Shown here in pieces: positions 45,647 through 54,256 of a DNA stretch of 56,255 bases. The stretch spans positions 1 through 56,255 of the forward strand of contig NZ_KB899515.1 in assembly GCF_000378245.1 (NCBI RefSeq), written 5' to 3'. Numbering within the stretch: the stretch's first letter is position 1; each line of letters starts with the position of its first letter. The stretch comes from Aromatoleum toluclasticum ATCC 700605 (GTDB taxonomy: Bacteria > Pseudomonadota > Gammaproteobacteria > Burkholderiales > Rhodocyclaceae). The position numbers were made by a program, and so were the translations under genes. Under the pieces are notes generated by a model. The model ran no database searches. It was not told where the DNA came from and was given only the letters and a program-made list of their open reading frames with translations.

Positions 45647-47050
45647 ATGAATGCTCCTAAATCCCCCGCCGACGCGCTGATCGCGCCGATCCTCGCAAAA
45701 TTCGCCGCCGATCTCGACTACGATGCCATCCCCGCCGAGGTGCGCGAACGCGCGAAGTACCTGATCCTCGACGCCGTCGGCATCGCCCACGCCTCGACCC
45801 GTTACGACTTCGCCCACCGCTCGCTGTCGGCCGTGTCCGAGTTCGGCCGCGGCGACGCCGACGTCATCGGCCTCTCAGCCAAGCTCACGCTGCGCGACGC
45901 GGTGCTGATGAACGGCATCCTCGTGCATGGCCTGGACTACGACGACACCCACGCCCGCGGCGTCATCCACGCCACCGCGAGCTGCTTTCCGACGGCGCTG
46001 GGCGTGGCCGCGCAAGCGGGCCTCACCGGCCGCGAACTCCTCGCCGCCTACATCGTCGGCATGGAAGTCGCGACCCGTCTCGGCTCGGTCGCGAAGGGCG
46101 GCTTCCACCAGACCGGCTTCCACCCGACCGGCCTCATCGGCACCTTCGCCTGCGCGCTGATCGCCGGCCGCCTGCACGGCATGAACGCCGATCAGCTCGC
46201 GATGGCGCAGGGCATCGCGCTCTCGGTCGCCTCCGGCAGCCTCGAGTTCCTGCAGGACGGCGCGTGGACCAAGCGCATGCACCCCGGCTGGGCTGGGGTC
46301 GCCGGCATCACTGCGGCCACGCTCGCGAAGCACGGTTTCGTCGGCCCGAAAGCGGCCTACGAAGGGCGCTTCGGCCTCTACAACAGCCACCTCGGCGCGC
46401 TCGCCGAGAACTGCGACTACGTGCTCGCCACCGAAGGTCTCGGCGAAGCCTGGGAGGTCGCCCAGGTTGCGGTCAAGCCGCTGCCCGCCTGCCACTTCAC
46501 GCACTCCTGCGCCGATTCGGCGATGGCGATCGCCCGCGCGCACACCTTCCGCCCCGAGGACATCGAGAAGGTGAGGGCGCTGATCCCTGCCGAGGTCGTC
46601 AAGACCGTGTGCGAGCCGGTCGTCAACAAGCAGAAGCCGCAGAACAGCTACGACGCCCAGTTCAGCATCCCGTATGCGGTGGCCTCAGGCCTCGTGCGCG
46701 GGCGCTTCGGCCTGGGCGAGCTGGAGGACGGCGCGCTCGCAGATCCCGCCGTGCTGGCAGTCGCCGGCAAGGTCGCCTACGAGGTCGACCCGAACTCGGC
46801 CTTCCCCAGGTACTACTCCGGCGAAGTCATCGTCACGCTGCGCGACGGGCGCGAATTCACGCACCGCGAGCACGTCAACCGCGGCGCCGCCGACCGCCCG
46901 ATCACCAACGAGGAAGTCGTCGACAAGTACATGGAGAACGCCTGCCTCGCCGTGTCGCCGCAGCGCGCACGCCAGATCCGCGACACCGTGCTCGCGCTCG
47001 ACGAAATGCCCGCCGGCGCCTTCTCCGACGCGCTCGCCGCACAGGCCTGA
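45647..47050 (+). CDS. MmgE/PrpD-family protein
   Basis: A 467-residue protein of the MmgE/PrpD fold (2-methylcitrate dehydratase, cis-aconitate decarboxylase, immune-responsive gene 1 relatives). Visible segments are LDAVGIAHAS, HGLDYDDTHARGVIHATASCFP, FHPTGLIGTFACALIAGRL and KPLPACHFTHSCADSA, which hold the conserved Asp/His/Lys active-site residues. The equivalent gene is present in the itaconate cluster of P. aeruginosa, where its exact reaction is not established. A C5/C6 tricarboxylate or isomer interconversion is plausible. GAGGAAG precedes ATG 45647. Confidence 0.85.
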   Translation: MNAPKSPADALIAPILAKFAADLDYDAIPAEVRERAKYLILDAVGIAHASTRYDFAHRSLSAVSEFGRGDADVIGLSAKLTLRDAVLMNGILVHGLDYDDTHARGVIHATASCFPTALGVAAQAGLTGRELLAAYIVGMEVATRLGSVAKGGFHQTGFHPTGLIGTFACALIAGRLHGMNADQLAMAQGIALSVASGSLEFLQDGAWTKRMHPGWAGVAGITAATLAKHGFVGPKAAYEGRFGLYNSHLGALAENCDYVLATEGLGEAWEVAQVAVKPLPACHFTHSCADSAMAIARAHTFRPEDIEKVRALIPAEVVKTVCEPVVNKQKPQNSYDAQFSIPYAVASGLVRGRFGLGELEDGALADPAVLAVAGKVAYEVDPNSAFPRYYSGEVIVTLRDGREFTHREHVNRGAADRPITNEEVVDKYMENACLAVSPQRARQIRDTVLALDEMPAGAFSDALAAQA

Positions 47051-47086
47051 CCCCCGACCCCGACCGACGAACACAGAGACCAAGAC

Positions 47087-48244
47087 ATGAACATGGCTAC
47101 GCATCTTGAAGAGGAACAGCTGATCCTCGATTCGCTCGACCGCTTCCTCGAGACCGAAGTGAAGCAGCACGTGCATCAGCTCGAGCACGACGACATCTAC
47201 CCGGCTGAGATCGTCGAGAAGATGAAGGAGCTGGGCCTCTTCGGCTGCATCATCGACACCGACTACGGCGGCCTGGGCCTCTCGACCTCCACCTACGCGA
47301 AGATCGTCGCGCGCATCTCCGAGACCTGGATGTCGCTGTCCGGCATCATCAACTCGCACCTCATCATGGCCGCCGCGGTGCAGCGCCACGGCACGCCCGA
47401 ACAAAAGGCGTACTACCTGCCCAAGTTCGCCACCGGCGAGCTGCGCGGCGGCATCGGCCTCACCGAGCCCGACGCCGGCACCGACCTGCAGGCCATCCGC
47501 ACGGTCGCGAAGCGCGACGGCGACCACTACGTCGTCAATGGCACCAAGACCTGGATCACCAACAGCATGTACGGCAACACCATCGCGCTGCTGGTGAAGA
47601 CCGACCCCGCCGCCCAGCCGCGCCACAAGGGCATGAGCCTGCTGATCGCCGAGAAGGGCCCCGGCTTCAAGGTCGCCCGCAAGCTCGAAAAGCTCGGCTA
47701 CCGCGGCATTGACACCTGCGAGCTGGTGTTCGAGGACTACCGCGTGCCGGTCGACCGCCTCATCGGCGGCGTCGAAGGCGTCGGCCTCAAGCAGGTGCTG
47801 TCGGGCCTCGAGCTGGGCCGCATCAACGTCGCCGCGCGCGGCGTCGGCGTCGCCAGCGCCGCGCTGAAGGAGGCGACCAGCTACTCGCAGGTGCGCAAGA
47901 CCTTCGGCAAGCCGATCTGCGAGCACCAGGCCATCCAGCTCATGCTCGGCGAGATGGCGACCCGCGTCGAAGCCTCGCGCCTCCTGGTCGAATCGGCCGC
48001 CAGGGCCTACGACGAAGGCCGCCGCTGCGACATGGAAGCCGGCATGGCCAAGTACTTCGCCACCGAATCGGCGGTGACCAACGCGATGGATGCGATGCGC
48101 ATCCACGGCGGCTATGGCTACTCCAAGGAATACAACATCGAGCGCCTGTACCGCGACGCGCCGCTGCTGACCATCGGCGAAGGCACCAACGAACTGCAGC
48201 GCATCATCATCGCCAAGCAACTCATCGAGAGGAACCCGGCATGA
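47087..48244 (+). CDS. acyl-CoA dehydrogenase
   Basis: A 385-residue FAD enzyme of the acyl-CoA dehydrogenase family. GIGLTEPDAGTDLQ and KTWITNSMYGN are the flavin and substrate loops, RKTFGKPICEHQAIQ is the helix of the C-terminal domain, and Glu365 in IGEGTNELQRIII is the probable catalytic base. In this context it could oxidise a methylsuccinyl-CoA- or glutaryl-CoA-type substrate to the enoyl-CoA used by the MaoC hydratase; this is inference. Its stop overlaps the CoA-transferase start by four bases. Confidence 0.92.
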   Translation: MNMATHLEEEQLILDSLDRFLETEVKQHVHQLEHDDIYPAEIVEKMKELGLFGCIIDTDYGGLGLSTSTYAKIVARISETWMSLSGIINSHLIMAAAVQRHGTPEQKAYYLPKFATGELRGGIGLTEPDAGTDLQAIRTVAKRDGDHYVVNGTKTWITNSMYGNTIALLVKTDPAAQPRHKGMSLLIAEKGPGFKVARKLEKLGYRGIDTCELVFEDYRVPVDRLIGGVEGVGLKQVLSGLELGRINVAARGVGVASAALKEATSYSQVRKTFGKPICEHQAIQLMLGEMATRVEASRLLVESAARAYDEGRRCDMEAGMAKYFATESAVTNAMDAMRIHGGYGYSKEYNIERLYRDAPLLTIGEGTNELQRIIIAKQLIERNPA

Positions 48245-49431
48245 GTCTCCCCCTTGCAGGCGTGCGCATCATCGCCGTCGAACAGTACGGCGCGGGTCCC
48301 TTCGGCACGCAACATCTGGCGGACCTCGGCGCCGAGGTCATCAAGGTCGAGAACCCGGGCGACGGCGGCGACGTCGGCCGCAGCGTCGGCCCCTATTTCT
48401 TCGACAAGGGCGACAGCCACTTCCACCAGTCCTTCAACCGCAACAAAAAGAGCATCACGCTCGACCTGAAGAAGCCCGAAGGGCAGGAAGTGCTGCATGA
48501 GCTCGTGAAGACCGCCGACGCCGTGTTCGACAACCTGCGCGGCGACATCCCTGCAAAGCTCGGCCTCACCTACGAGCACCTGAAGGAATACAACCCGAAG
48601 ATCGTCTGCGGCCACCTCTCCGCCTACGGCCGCACGGGCGAGCGCGCGAAGTGGCCCGGCTACGACTACCTGATGCAGGCCGAAGCCGGCTACCTCTCCG
48701 TCACCGGCGAACCCGACGGCCCGCCGGCGCGCTTCGGCATCTCCATCATCGACATGATGACCGGCACCATGTCCGCGCTGGGCCTCGTGTCGGCCATCGT
48801 CGGCGCCCGCGCGAGCGGCGTGGGGCGCGATGTCGACGTCAGCCTCTTCGACGTCGCCATGCACAACCTCAGCTACCTCGCCACCTGGTACCTCAACGAA
48901 GGCGTGGTCACCGGCCGCGCGCCGCGCTCCGCCCACCCCTCGCTTACGCCCAGCCAGCTCTACCGTACGCAGGACGGCTGGATCTTCATCATGTGCAACA
49001 AGGAGAAATTCTTCGGCGTGCTGTGCGAACTGATCGGCCGGCCCGAATGGGCGACCGATCCGCGTTTCGAGAACTTCGCCGCGCGCCTCGCGCACCGCGA
49101 CGAACTCACCGAGATGCTGGACGCCGTGCTGATGACGGCCACAACTGCCGACTGGATGCAGCGCTTCGGCGGCAGCGTGCCCGCCGCCCCGGTCAACGAC
49201 ATCGCCCAGGCGCTCGACAATCCGTTCGCGCGCGAGCAGGGCCTCGTCGTAGATGTCCCGCACCCCGCGCGCGGCACCATCCGCACCGTCGCCTGCCCGA
49301 TCCGCTGCCCCGGCGAGGAGCTCCCCAGACGTCCCGCGCCCCGGCTCGGAGCGGATACACTCGCCGTCCTCGGCAGCATCAGGGACGATGACCAATGGAT
49401 CGCGAACTTGAGCAGGAATCAGGTGATATGA
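48241..49431 (+). CDS. class III CoA-transferase (CaiB/BaiF family)
   Basis: A 396-residue family III CoA-transferase. The catalytic Asp171 is in FGISIIDMMTGTMSAL, and AEVIKVENPGDGGDVGR and FNRNKKSITLDLKKPEG are the typical N-terminal CoA-binding stretches. In the itaconate pathway the homologue Ict moves CoA from succinyl-CoA to itaconate. It overlaps the dehydrogenase upstream (ATGA) and the GntR gene downstream (the GntR start lies within its last codons), so all are tightly coupled. Confidence 0.92.
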   Translation: MSLPLAGVRIIAVEQYGAGPFGTQHLADLGAEVIKVENPGDGGDVGRSVGPYFFDKGDSHFHQSFNRNKKSITLDLKKPEGQEVLHELVKTADAVFDNLRGDIPAKLGLTYEHLKEYNPKIVCGHLSAYGRTGERAKWPGYDYLMQAEAGYLSVTGEPDGPPARFGISIIDMMTGTMSALGLVSAIVGARASGVGRDVDVSLFDVAMHNLSYLATWYLNEGVVTGRAPRSAHPSLTPSQLYRTQDGWIFIMCNKEKFFGVLCELIGRPEWATDPRFENFAARLAHRDELTEMLDAVLMTATTADWMQRFGGSVPAAPVNDIAQALDNPFAREQGLVVDVPHPARGTIRTVACPIRCPGEELPRRPAPRLGADTLAVLGSIRDDDQWIANLSRNQVI

Positions 49432-50201
49432 ACCCCCAACCCCCGCAGCTGCTGGCCTCCGGTCAGCCCCGCTATGTCGTGCTCGCGCAGGCATTGATGG
49501 ACGACATCGTGTCCGGGCGTTATCCGCTCGACGGCCTGCTGCCGACCGAGATCGAACTGTGCCAGCAGTTCAACGTCAGCCGGCACACCGTGCGCGAGGC
49601 CATCCGGCGACTGAGCGACCTGGGGCTGATCAGCCGGCAGCCGGGGGTGGGCACGCGCGTCAAGGCGACCCAGATCGCCTCGCGCTACACGCAGTCGAGC
49701 GATGGCATAGAGGACCTCTACAAATTCGTCCGCGATGTGCGCCTCGCAGTCTCCGGCCACGGCGACGTGATCGCCGACGAAGAACTCGCCGAACTCCTCG
49801 AATGCAAACGCGGGCAGGCCTGGCTGCACGTCGAGGGCCTGCGCTACGTCGCCGACGAGACGGTGCCGATCGCGCGCACCGACGTCTATATCGCGCGCGC
49901 CTACCGCGGCATCGTCGAGGATCTCGGCGACGAACAGGTCCCCATCTACTCGTTGATCGAAAAGCGCTACGGCCTGCGCGTCGTAGAGGTGCGCCAGCAG
50001 GTGCGCGCGGTCAATATCGGCACCACGGACGCCGCGCGGCTGCATGTCGAACCCGGCTCGGCCGGCCTGCAGGTCGTGCGCAAGTATTTCGCCCCCAACG
50101 ACGAACTGCTCGAAGTCGGCGTCAGTCTTCACCCCGGCGAGCGCTTCAGCTATTCGTCGACACAACGCCTCGAACTCCAGAACGGAGGCAAGGGCCGGTG
50201 A
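49428..50201 (+). CDS. GntR-family regulator with UTRA domain
   Basis: A 257-residue regulator: winged helix (about residues 10-80, VSGRYPLDGLLPTEIELCQQ and HTVREAIRRLSDLG), then a UTRA ligand domain (about 95-245, including VPIARTDVYIARAYRGIVED). HutC/UTRA-type regulators usually repress catabolic operons and are released by a pathway metabolite. It lies within the operon, overlapping the CoA-transferase stop and the MFS start. The palindrome at 39326 is its best candidate site. P. aeruginosa uses a LysR gene at the equivalent cluster instead. Confidence 0.9.
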   Translation: MNPQPPQLLASGQPRYVVLAQALMDDIVSGRYPLDGLLPTEIELCQQFNVSRHTVREAIRRLSDLGLISRQPGVGTRVKATQIASRYTQSSDGIEDLYKFVRDVRLAVSGHGDVIADEELAELLECKRGQAWLHVEGLRYVADETVPIARTDVYIARAYRGIVEDLGDEQVPIYSLIEKRYGLRVVEVRQQVRAVNIGTTDAARLHVEPGSAGLQVVRKYFAPNDELLEVGVSLHPGERFSYSSTQRLELQNGGKGR

Positions 50202-51403
50202 AGGCCGTCGTCATCCCGCTCGCGGCAACCCTTGCCGTGCAAGCGCTCGTCTCCATGGCCGCGCTCACGGCGCCGGTGCTCGCCCCCGAGGCCGGCGCCG
50301 AACTCGGCATCCCCGCCACGCTGGTTGGCGTGTTCGTCGCCCTGATCTACGTCGGCGCGATGCTCTCCAGCCTCGCCAGCGGCAACCTCGTCGTGCGCTA
50401 CGGCGCGATCCGCGTCAGCCAAGTATGCCTCGTCCTGTGCGGTGCCGGTGTGGGGCTGGCGGCCGTCGGATCCCCCGGGCTCATGGCCGTCAGCGCGCTG
50501 CTGATCGGCCTCGGCTACGGCCCCGTGACGCCCGCGAGCTCTCACATCCTCGCGCGCACGACGCCCGCGCATCTGATGGGTTTCATGTTCTCGCTCAAGC
50601 AGACGGGCGTGCCGCTCGGCGGTGCCCTTGCGGGCGCGCTGGTACCGAGCTTCGTGATGTTGTGGGGCTGGCGCGGCGCCGCCTTCGCAGTCTGTGCCGC
50701 CTGTGCAGCGATGGCACTGCTCGCACAGCCGACGCGCGCGGGCTTCGACGCAGACCGCGACCCCGCGCGCCGCATCTCGCTCGCCGGCGTGTTCAAGCCC
50801 CTCGCGATGGTGTTCGCCTATCCGCGCATCCGCGACCTCGCAATCTGCACCTTCTTCTTCGGTGCGATGCAACTGTGCCTGACGACCTATCTCGTCACCT
50901 ACCTGACGGCCGCCTACGGCATGCCGCTCGTCACCGCCGGCCTTGTGCTCGCAGCGACCCAGGGCGCCGGCATCGGCGGACGCCTCGTGTGGGGGCTCGT
51001 CGCCGACCGCTGGATCGCGCCGCGTCGCCTGCTGAGCCTGCTCGCACTGGCGATGGCCGCATCGTCGCTCCTCACCGCCGCCTTCGATCCGCACTGGCCG
51101 CTCGTCGCAGTCATCGCCGTCAGCATGGCCTTCGGCGCCACCGCGATAGGCTGGAACGGCGTCTACCTCGCCGAAGTCGCGCGCCTCGCCCCGGTCGGGC
51201 AGGCCGGCGCACTCACCGGCGGCACCTTGTTCTTCACCTACTTCGGGGTCGTCGCCGGACCACCGGCGTTTGCTGCCCTGGTCGGCGCGACCGGATCCTT
51301 TGCGGCCGGCTACGCCGCGATCGGCAGCGTGATCCTCGCCATCGGCCTCCTGCTGGTTCTGACACAGGCGCGCCGCCCGGCCGAATGCACCGAAACCGCC
51401 TGA
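50198..51403 (+). CDS. MFS transporter
   Basis: A 401-residue major-facilitator protein with twelve predicted helices. The inter-domain loop is at about 180-210 and the A-motif-like GRLVWGLVADRWIAPRRLL between TM8 and TM9 is evident; the first half has SGNLVVRYGAIR in the equivalent loop. The start is GTG 50198, overlapping the regulator's stop (GTGA), with GGAGG upstream. It offers a second transport route besides the TRAP system, perhaps for a related acid or for efflux of an intermediate. No closer substrate assignment is possible. Confidence 0.85.
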   Translation: MKAVVIPLAATLAVQALVSMAALTAPVLAPEAGAELGIPATLVGVFVALIYVGAMLSSLASGNLVVRYGAIRVSQVCLVLCGAGVGLAAVGSPGLMAVSALLIGLGYGPVTPASSHILARTTPAHLMGFMFSLKQTGVPLGGALAGALVPSFVMLWGWRGAAFAVCAACAAMALLAQPTRAGFDADRDPARRISLAGVFKPLAMVFAYPRIRDLAICTFFFGAMQLCLTTYLVTYLTAAYGMPLVTAGLVLAATQGAGIGGRLVWGLVADRWIAPRRLLSLLALAMAASSLLTAAFDPHWPLVAVIAVSMAFGATAIGWNGVYLAEVARLAPVGQAGALTGGTLFFTYFGVVAGPPAFAALVGATGSFAAGYAAIGSVILAIGLLLVLTQARRPAECTETA

Positions 51404-51456
51404 TTCCCTATATCCACTCGACCCCGACTCGCGATAATCACAAAGGAGACACCGGC

Positions 51457-52260
51457 ATGTCCCCCCGTTCCTACCTCTTCGTCCCCGGCGACCGTGCCGA
51501 GCGCTTCGACAAGGCCTGCGCCGCCGGCGCCGACGCAGTGATCATCGACCTCGAGGACGCGGTAACGCCCGAGCGCAAGGCCGCTGCCCGCGAGGCAGTC
51601 CGGGCCTGGCTTGCGGCCGGGGGGCGAGCCTGCGTGCGCCTGAACGGGACCGACACCGAATGGTTCGACGACGACTGCGCGCTGCTCGACCTGTCCGGCG
51701 TCGTCAACGTCGTGCTGCCCAAGGCCGAGCGCGCCGACCAGCTGCAGCGCCTCGCCTCCCGGCTGCGCCCGGGCGTGCGCATCGTTCCCATCGTCGAAAC
51801 GGCGCTCGGTCTGTGGAACGCGCTCGAACTCGCCGGCGCCCCCGGCGTCGAGCGGCTCGCCTTCGGCTCCGTCGATTTCCAGCTCGACTGCGGCATCCTC
51901 GGCGATGGCGAGGAACTCCTCTACGCGCGCTCGCGCCTCGTCCTCGCCTCCGCGATCGCCCGCATCGATGCCCCGGTCGACGGCGTCACCGTTGCAATCC
52001 ACGACGCCGGACAACTGCAGGCCGACACCCGCCGTGCGCGCCAGCTCGGCTTCGGCGCCAAACTGTGCATCCACCCGAAACAGGTCGTTCCCGTGAACCA
52101 CGGCTTCATGCCCGCCGAGGCCGAAGTCACCCACGCCCGCGCGATCATGGCCGCGGTGGACGCCGCAGCCGGAGTCGGGGTCATCACGCTCGACGGCAAA
52201 CTCATCGACCGCCCGGTGATCGAACGCGCACGCAAGATCCTGGAGCGGGTGACAGCATGA
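51457..52260 (+). CDS. CitE-like CoA-ester lyase (candidate citramalyl-CoA lyase)
   Basis: A 267-residue HpcH/HpaI-CitE family lyase. RSYLFVPGDRAERFDKA, IIDLEDAVTPERKA (Mg2+-binding Glu-Asp), the metal ligand Glu in PIVETALGLWNAL and GAKLCIHPKQVVPVN are the family motifs. In the itaconate route the homologue Ccl splits citramalyl-CoA into acetyl-CoA and pyruvate, the step that links this operon to central metabolism. AAGGAGAC precedes ATG 51457. Its stop overlaps the start of the methyltransferase gene. Confidence 0.9.
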   Translation: MSPRSYLFVPGDRAERFDKACAAGADAVIIDLEDAVTPERKAAAREAVRAWLAAGGRACVRLNGTDTEWFDDDCALLDLSGVVNVVLPKAERADQLQRLASRLRPGVRIVPIVETALGLWNALELAGAPGVERLAFGSVDFQLDCGILGDGEELLYARSRLVLASAIARIDAPVDGVTVAIHDAGQLQADTRRARQLGFGAKLCIHPKQVVPVNHGFMPAEAEVTHARAIMAAVDAAAGVGVITLDGKLIDRPVIERARKILERVTA

Positions 52261-52970
52261 ATGCCCCCGTGTCCGCGCCACCCGAACTGATCGCCGACGA
52301 GTTCGCGCTACTCGTGCGCATGTTCCCGCTGGTGGGCGCCCGCGTGCTCGACCTCGGTTGCGGCACGGCCGACATGAGTCGCCGCATATTGAACGAGGGC
52401 GGGGCGGAGCGGGTCGTCGCGATGGAAGCCGACACGGTTCAGCACGCCGCAAACCTCGCCGCCGCGCCCATCCCCGGCCTTCGCTTCGAGCACGGCGGCG
52501 CCGAAGCCATCGCCCATCCCGACGCCACCTTCGACCTCGTGACCATGTTCAAGTCGCTGCACCACGTCCCGGTTGGCCTCATGGACCGCGCGCTCGCCGA
52601 GATCCGCCGGGTACTGCGCCCCGGCGGCGAACTCTACGTCTCCGAACCCGTCTTCGCCGGCGAATTCAACGAAATCATGCGCCTCTTCCACGACGAGGAA
52701 GAAGTCCGCGCCGCAGCCCTCGCCGCGACGCAGCGCGCTACCCGGGCCGGCATCTTCGCGCAGGTCGAGGAACTGCACTTCGTCGCCCCGATCGCCTTCC
52801 GCGATTTCGCGGACTTCGAGGCGCGCATGATGCACGTCACCCATTCCCGATTCGATCTCGATCCGGACCGCATCGAACGCGTTCGCCATCGCTTCGTTCA
52901 GTCGGCGGGTACCGGCGCCGTCCGCTTCGCGCGTCCGATGCGCGTCAACCGCCTGCGCCGGGTCGACTGA
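52257..52970 (+). CDS. class I SAM-dependent methyltransferase
   Basis: A 237-residue Rossmann-fold methyltransferase. Motif I VLDLGCGTADMSRRIL, an acidic end of beta2 (VVAMEAD) and post-motif segments (FDLVTMFKSLHHV, EIRRVLRPGGELYVSEP) are intact. It overlaps the lyase gene (ATGA) and closes the operon ahead of a strong terminator. Its substrate is unknown. Trans-aconitate-type methyltransferases are one precedent for methylating a small polycarboxylate, but the similarity is not specific enough to claim it. Confidence 0.88.
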   Translation: MNAPVSAPPELIADEFALLVRMFPLVGARVLDLGCGTADMSRRILNEGGAERVVAMEADTVQHAANLAAAPIPGLRFEHGGAEAIAHPDATFDLVTMFKSLHHVPVGLMDRALAEIRRVLRPGGELYVSEPVFAGEFNEIMRLFHDEEEVRAAALAATQRATRAGIFAQVEELHFVAPIAFRDFADFEARMMHVTHSRFDLDPDRIERVRHRFVQSAGTGAVRFARPMRVNRLRRVD

Positions 52971-53036
52971 AGCGACCGGCGGCTGTCTCTTCGGCGACCC
53001 ATCTTCCCTCCCTCTCCCGCGAGGTCGCCGAACCTT

Positions 53037-53081
53037 CCCCGGCCGCCCGAACAACGTGTCGGCGGCCGGGATATTTTTTTC
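53037..53081 (+). terminator. rho-independent terminator of the amidase/TRAP/CoA operon
   Basis: CCCGGCCGCC (53038-53047) pairs perfectly with GGCGGCCGGG (53061-53070) across a 13-base loop, and is followed at once by ATATTTTTTT. It lies about 70 bases after the methyltransferase stop. The rest of the gap to the next gene at 53346 shows no coding sequence I can support; it should carry that gene's promoter. Confidence 0.88.
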
Positions 53082-53345
53082 GATCCCGCAGTCAACGTAC
53101 ACGCCGGTGCCGTGGGGCCGAGGTTGCGCGCCGCGGACGTCACAGTCGCGAGAGCAGCCGGGAAGACGTTGAAGCGGCATGGTCCGCCTGCTGAAGCGGT
53201 TCCCCCTACGCGGCCCCGGCACTCCGCTTGCCACGCTCGTTCGAGCAGCGGACTGAAGAACAAAACCTGCCCGAAGAAAATCCCCGGCGCCCCTGGAACG
53301 ATTCGTGTGCAGCCTGCCTCAGCAATCACTCCCCGCGTTTTTGCC

Positions 53346-53747
53346 ATGCGCTGCGCCACAGCGGGCTGCATCGCACTGTCCCTCGCCTGGATGCCGAACC
53401 TTCCCGCACAGGACCAGCCCGTCCCGGCCGCCATCGACACCGATGGCGTCCAGCGCGTCACCATCGTCGGCGGGAGCTACTTCTTCCGGCCCGATCGCAT
53501 CCTCGCCAAGGCCGGCCGGCCGCTTCATCTCATCGTCAGCATGGAGGAGGGCATCGTTCCGCACCGCTTCGTGCTCGACGGCCCGGACGGTAAACCGGTC
53601 GCCGATATCGAGCTCGCCACGAAACCGAAGACGGTTCAGATCGAGCTGCCGCCGGGGCAGTATGCATTCAGCTGTCCGAACCGCCTCCTCATGTTCAAGA
53701 GCCATCGCGAACGCGGCATGTCCGGCACGCTCGAAATCCGCAACTAG
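53346..53747 (+). CDS. small secreted cupredoxin-like protein
   Basis: A 133-residue protein with a probable signal peptide (about residues 1-22, ending in AQD). The mature part is a cupredoxin fold: strand VTIVGGSYFFRP, then PHRFVLD with the first His ligand, and CPNRLLMFKSHRERGM providing a Cys, a His and a Met in the spacing of a type-1 copper site. It resembles stand-alone cupredoxins and quinol oxidase-type CuA-less domains. It may carry electrons or bind copper in the periplasm. The longer open frame upstream has no ribosome site and no conserved sequence. Confidence 0.65.
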   Translation: MRCATAGCIALSLAWMPNLPAQDQPVPAAIDTDGVQRVTIVGGSYFFRPDRILAKAGRPLHLIVSMEEGIVPHRFVLDGPDGKPVADIELATKPKTVQIELPPGQYAFSCPNRLLMFKSHRERGMSGTLEIRN

Positions 53748-53886
53748 CCCCACCGTCTCCACCGCCCGCGTCGGACCACGCCGGGCGTGGCCCCGACCGA
53801 CCCGGAAACCACCATGTGTCGGTTTCACTCTAATAGACAAGGTCGCGAATAAGCGTCCATCCCCCTCGACAACTCCGGAGTCAGAG

Positions 53887-54159
53887 ATGCGTACCGCCCT
53901 CCTGCTTGCGCTCGCCGCACTGCTTGCGTCCTGCGCCACCCCCGCCGAGCGTGCTGCCCAGGTCGAACGCGAGGTCGAACAGATGATCACCGTGTATGGG
54001 CCGGCCTGCGAACGACTCGGCTACAAGCAGGAGACCGACCCGTGGCGAGACTGCATCCTGCGGCTCAATGCGCAGGAGCGCTATGAGCGTTACAGCCGGA
54101 TGCCCACATCCACCACCTGCATCGGTCATCGCGGATTCTTCCATTGTTCGACATTCTGA
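53887..54159 (+). CDS. small putative lipoprotein
   Basis: A 90-residue protein with a lipobox LASC (Cys16) after a short hydrophobic signal, so it is probably lipidated. The mature peptide is polar and contains four further cysteines (in PACERLGY, RDCILRL, TTCIGH and FHCSTF), which could form two disulfides. Unknown family. Its upstream region shows no clear operator. Confidence 0.55.
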   Translation: MRTALLLALAALLASCATPAERAAQVEREVEQMITVYGPACERLGYKQETDPWRDCILRLNAQERYERYSRMPTSTTCIGHRGFFHCSTF

Positions 54160-54256
54160 GAACCGGCCCCGGAGCTCCGAGGCGTGATCCTGCCCCTAAG
54201 CCCCGGGCCATACCCCGATTTAGGGGCGGTGCCATCATGACCTGCGGGCATGCGAC

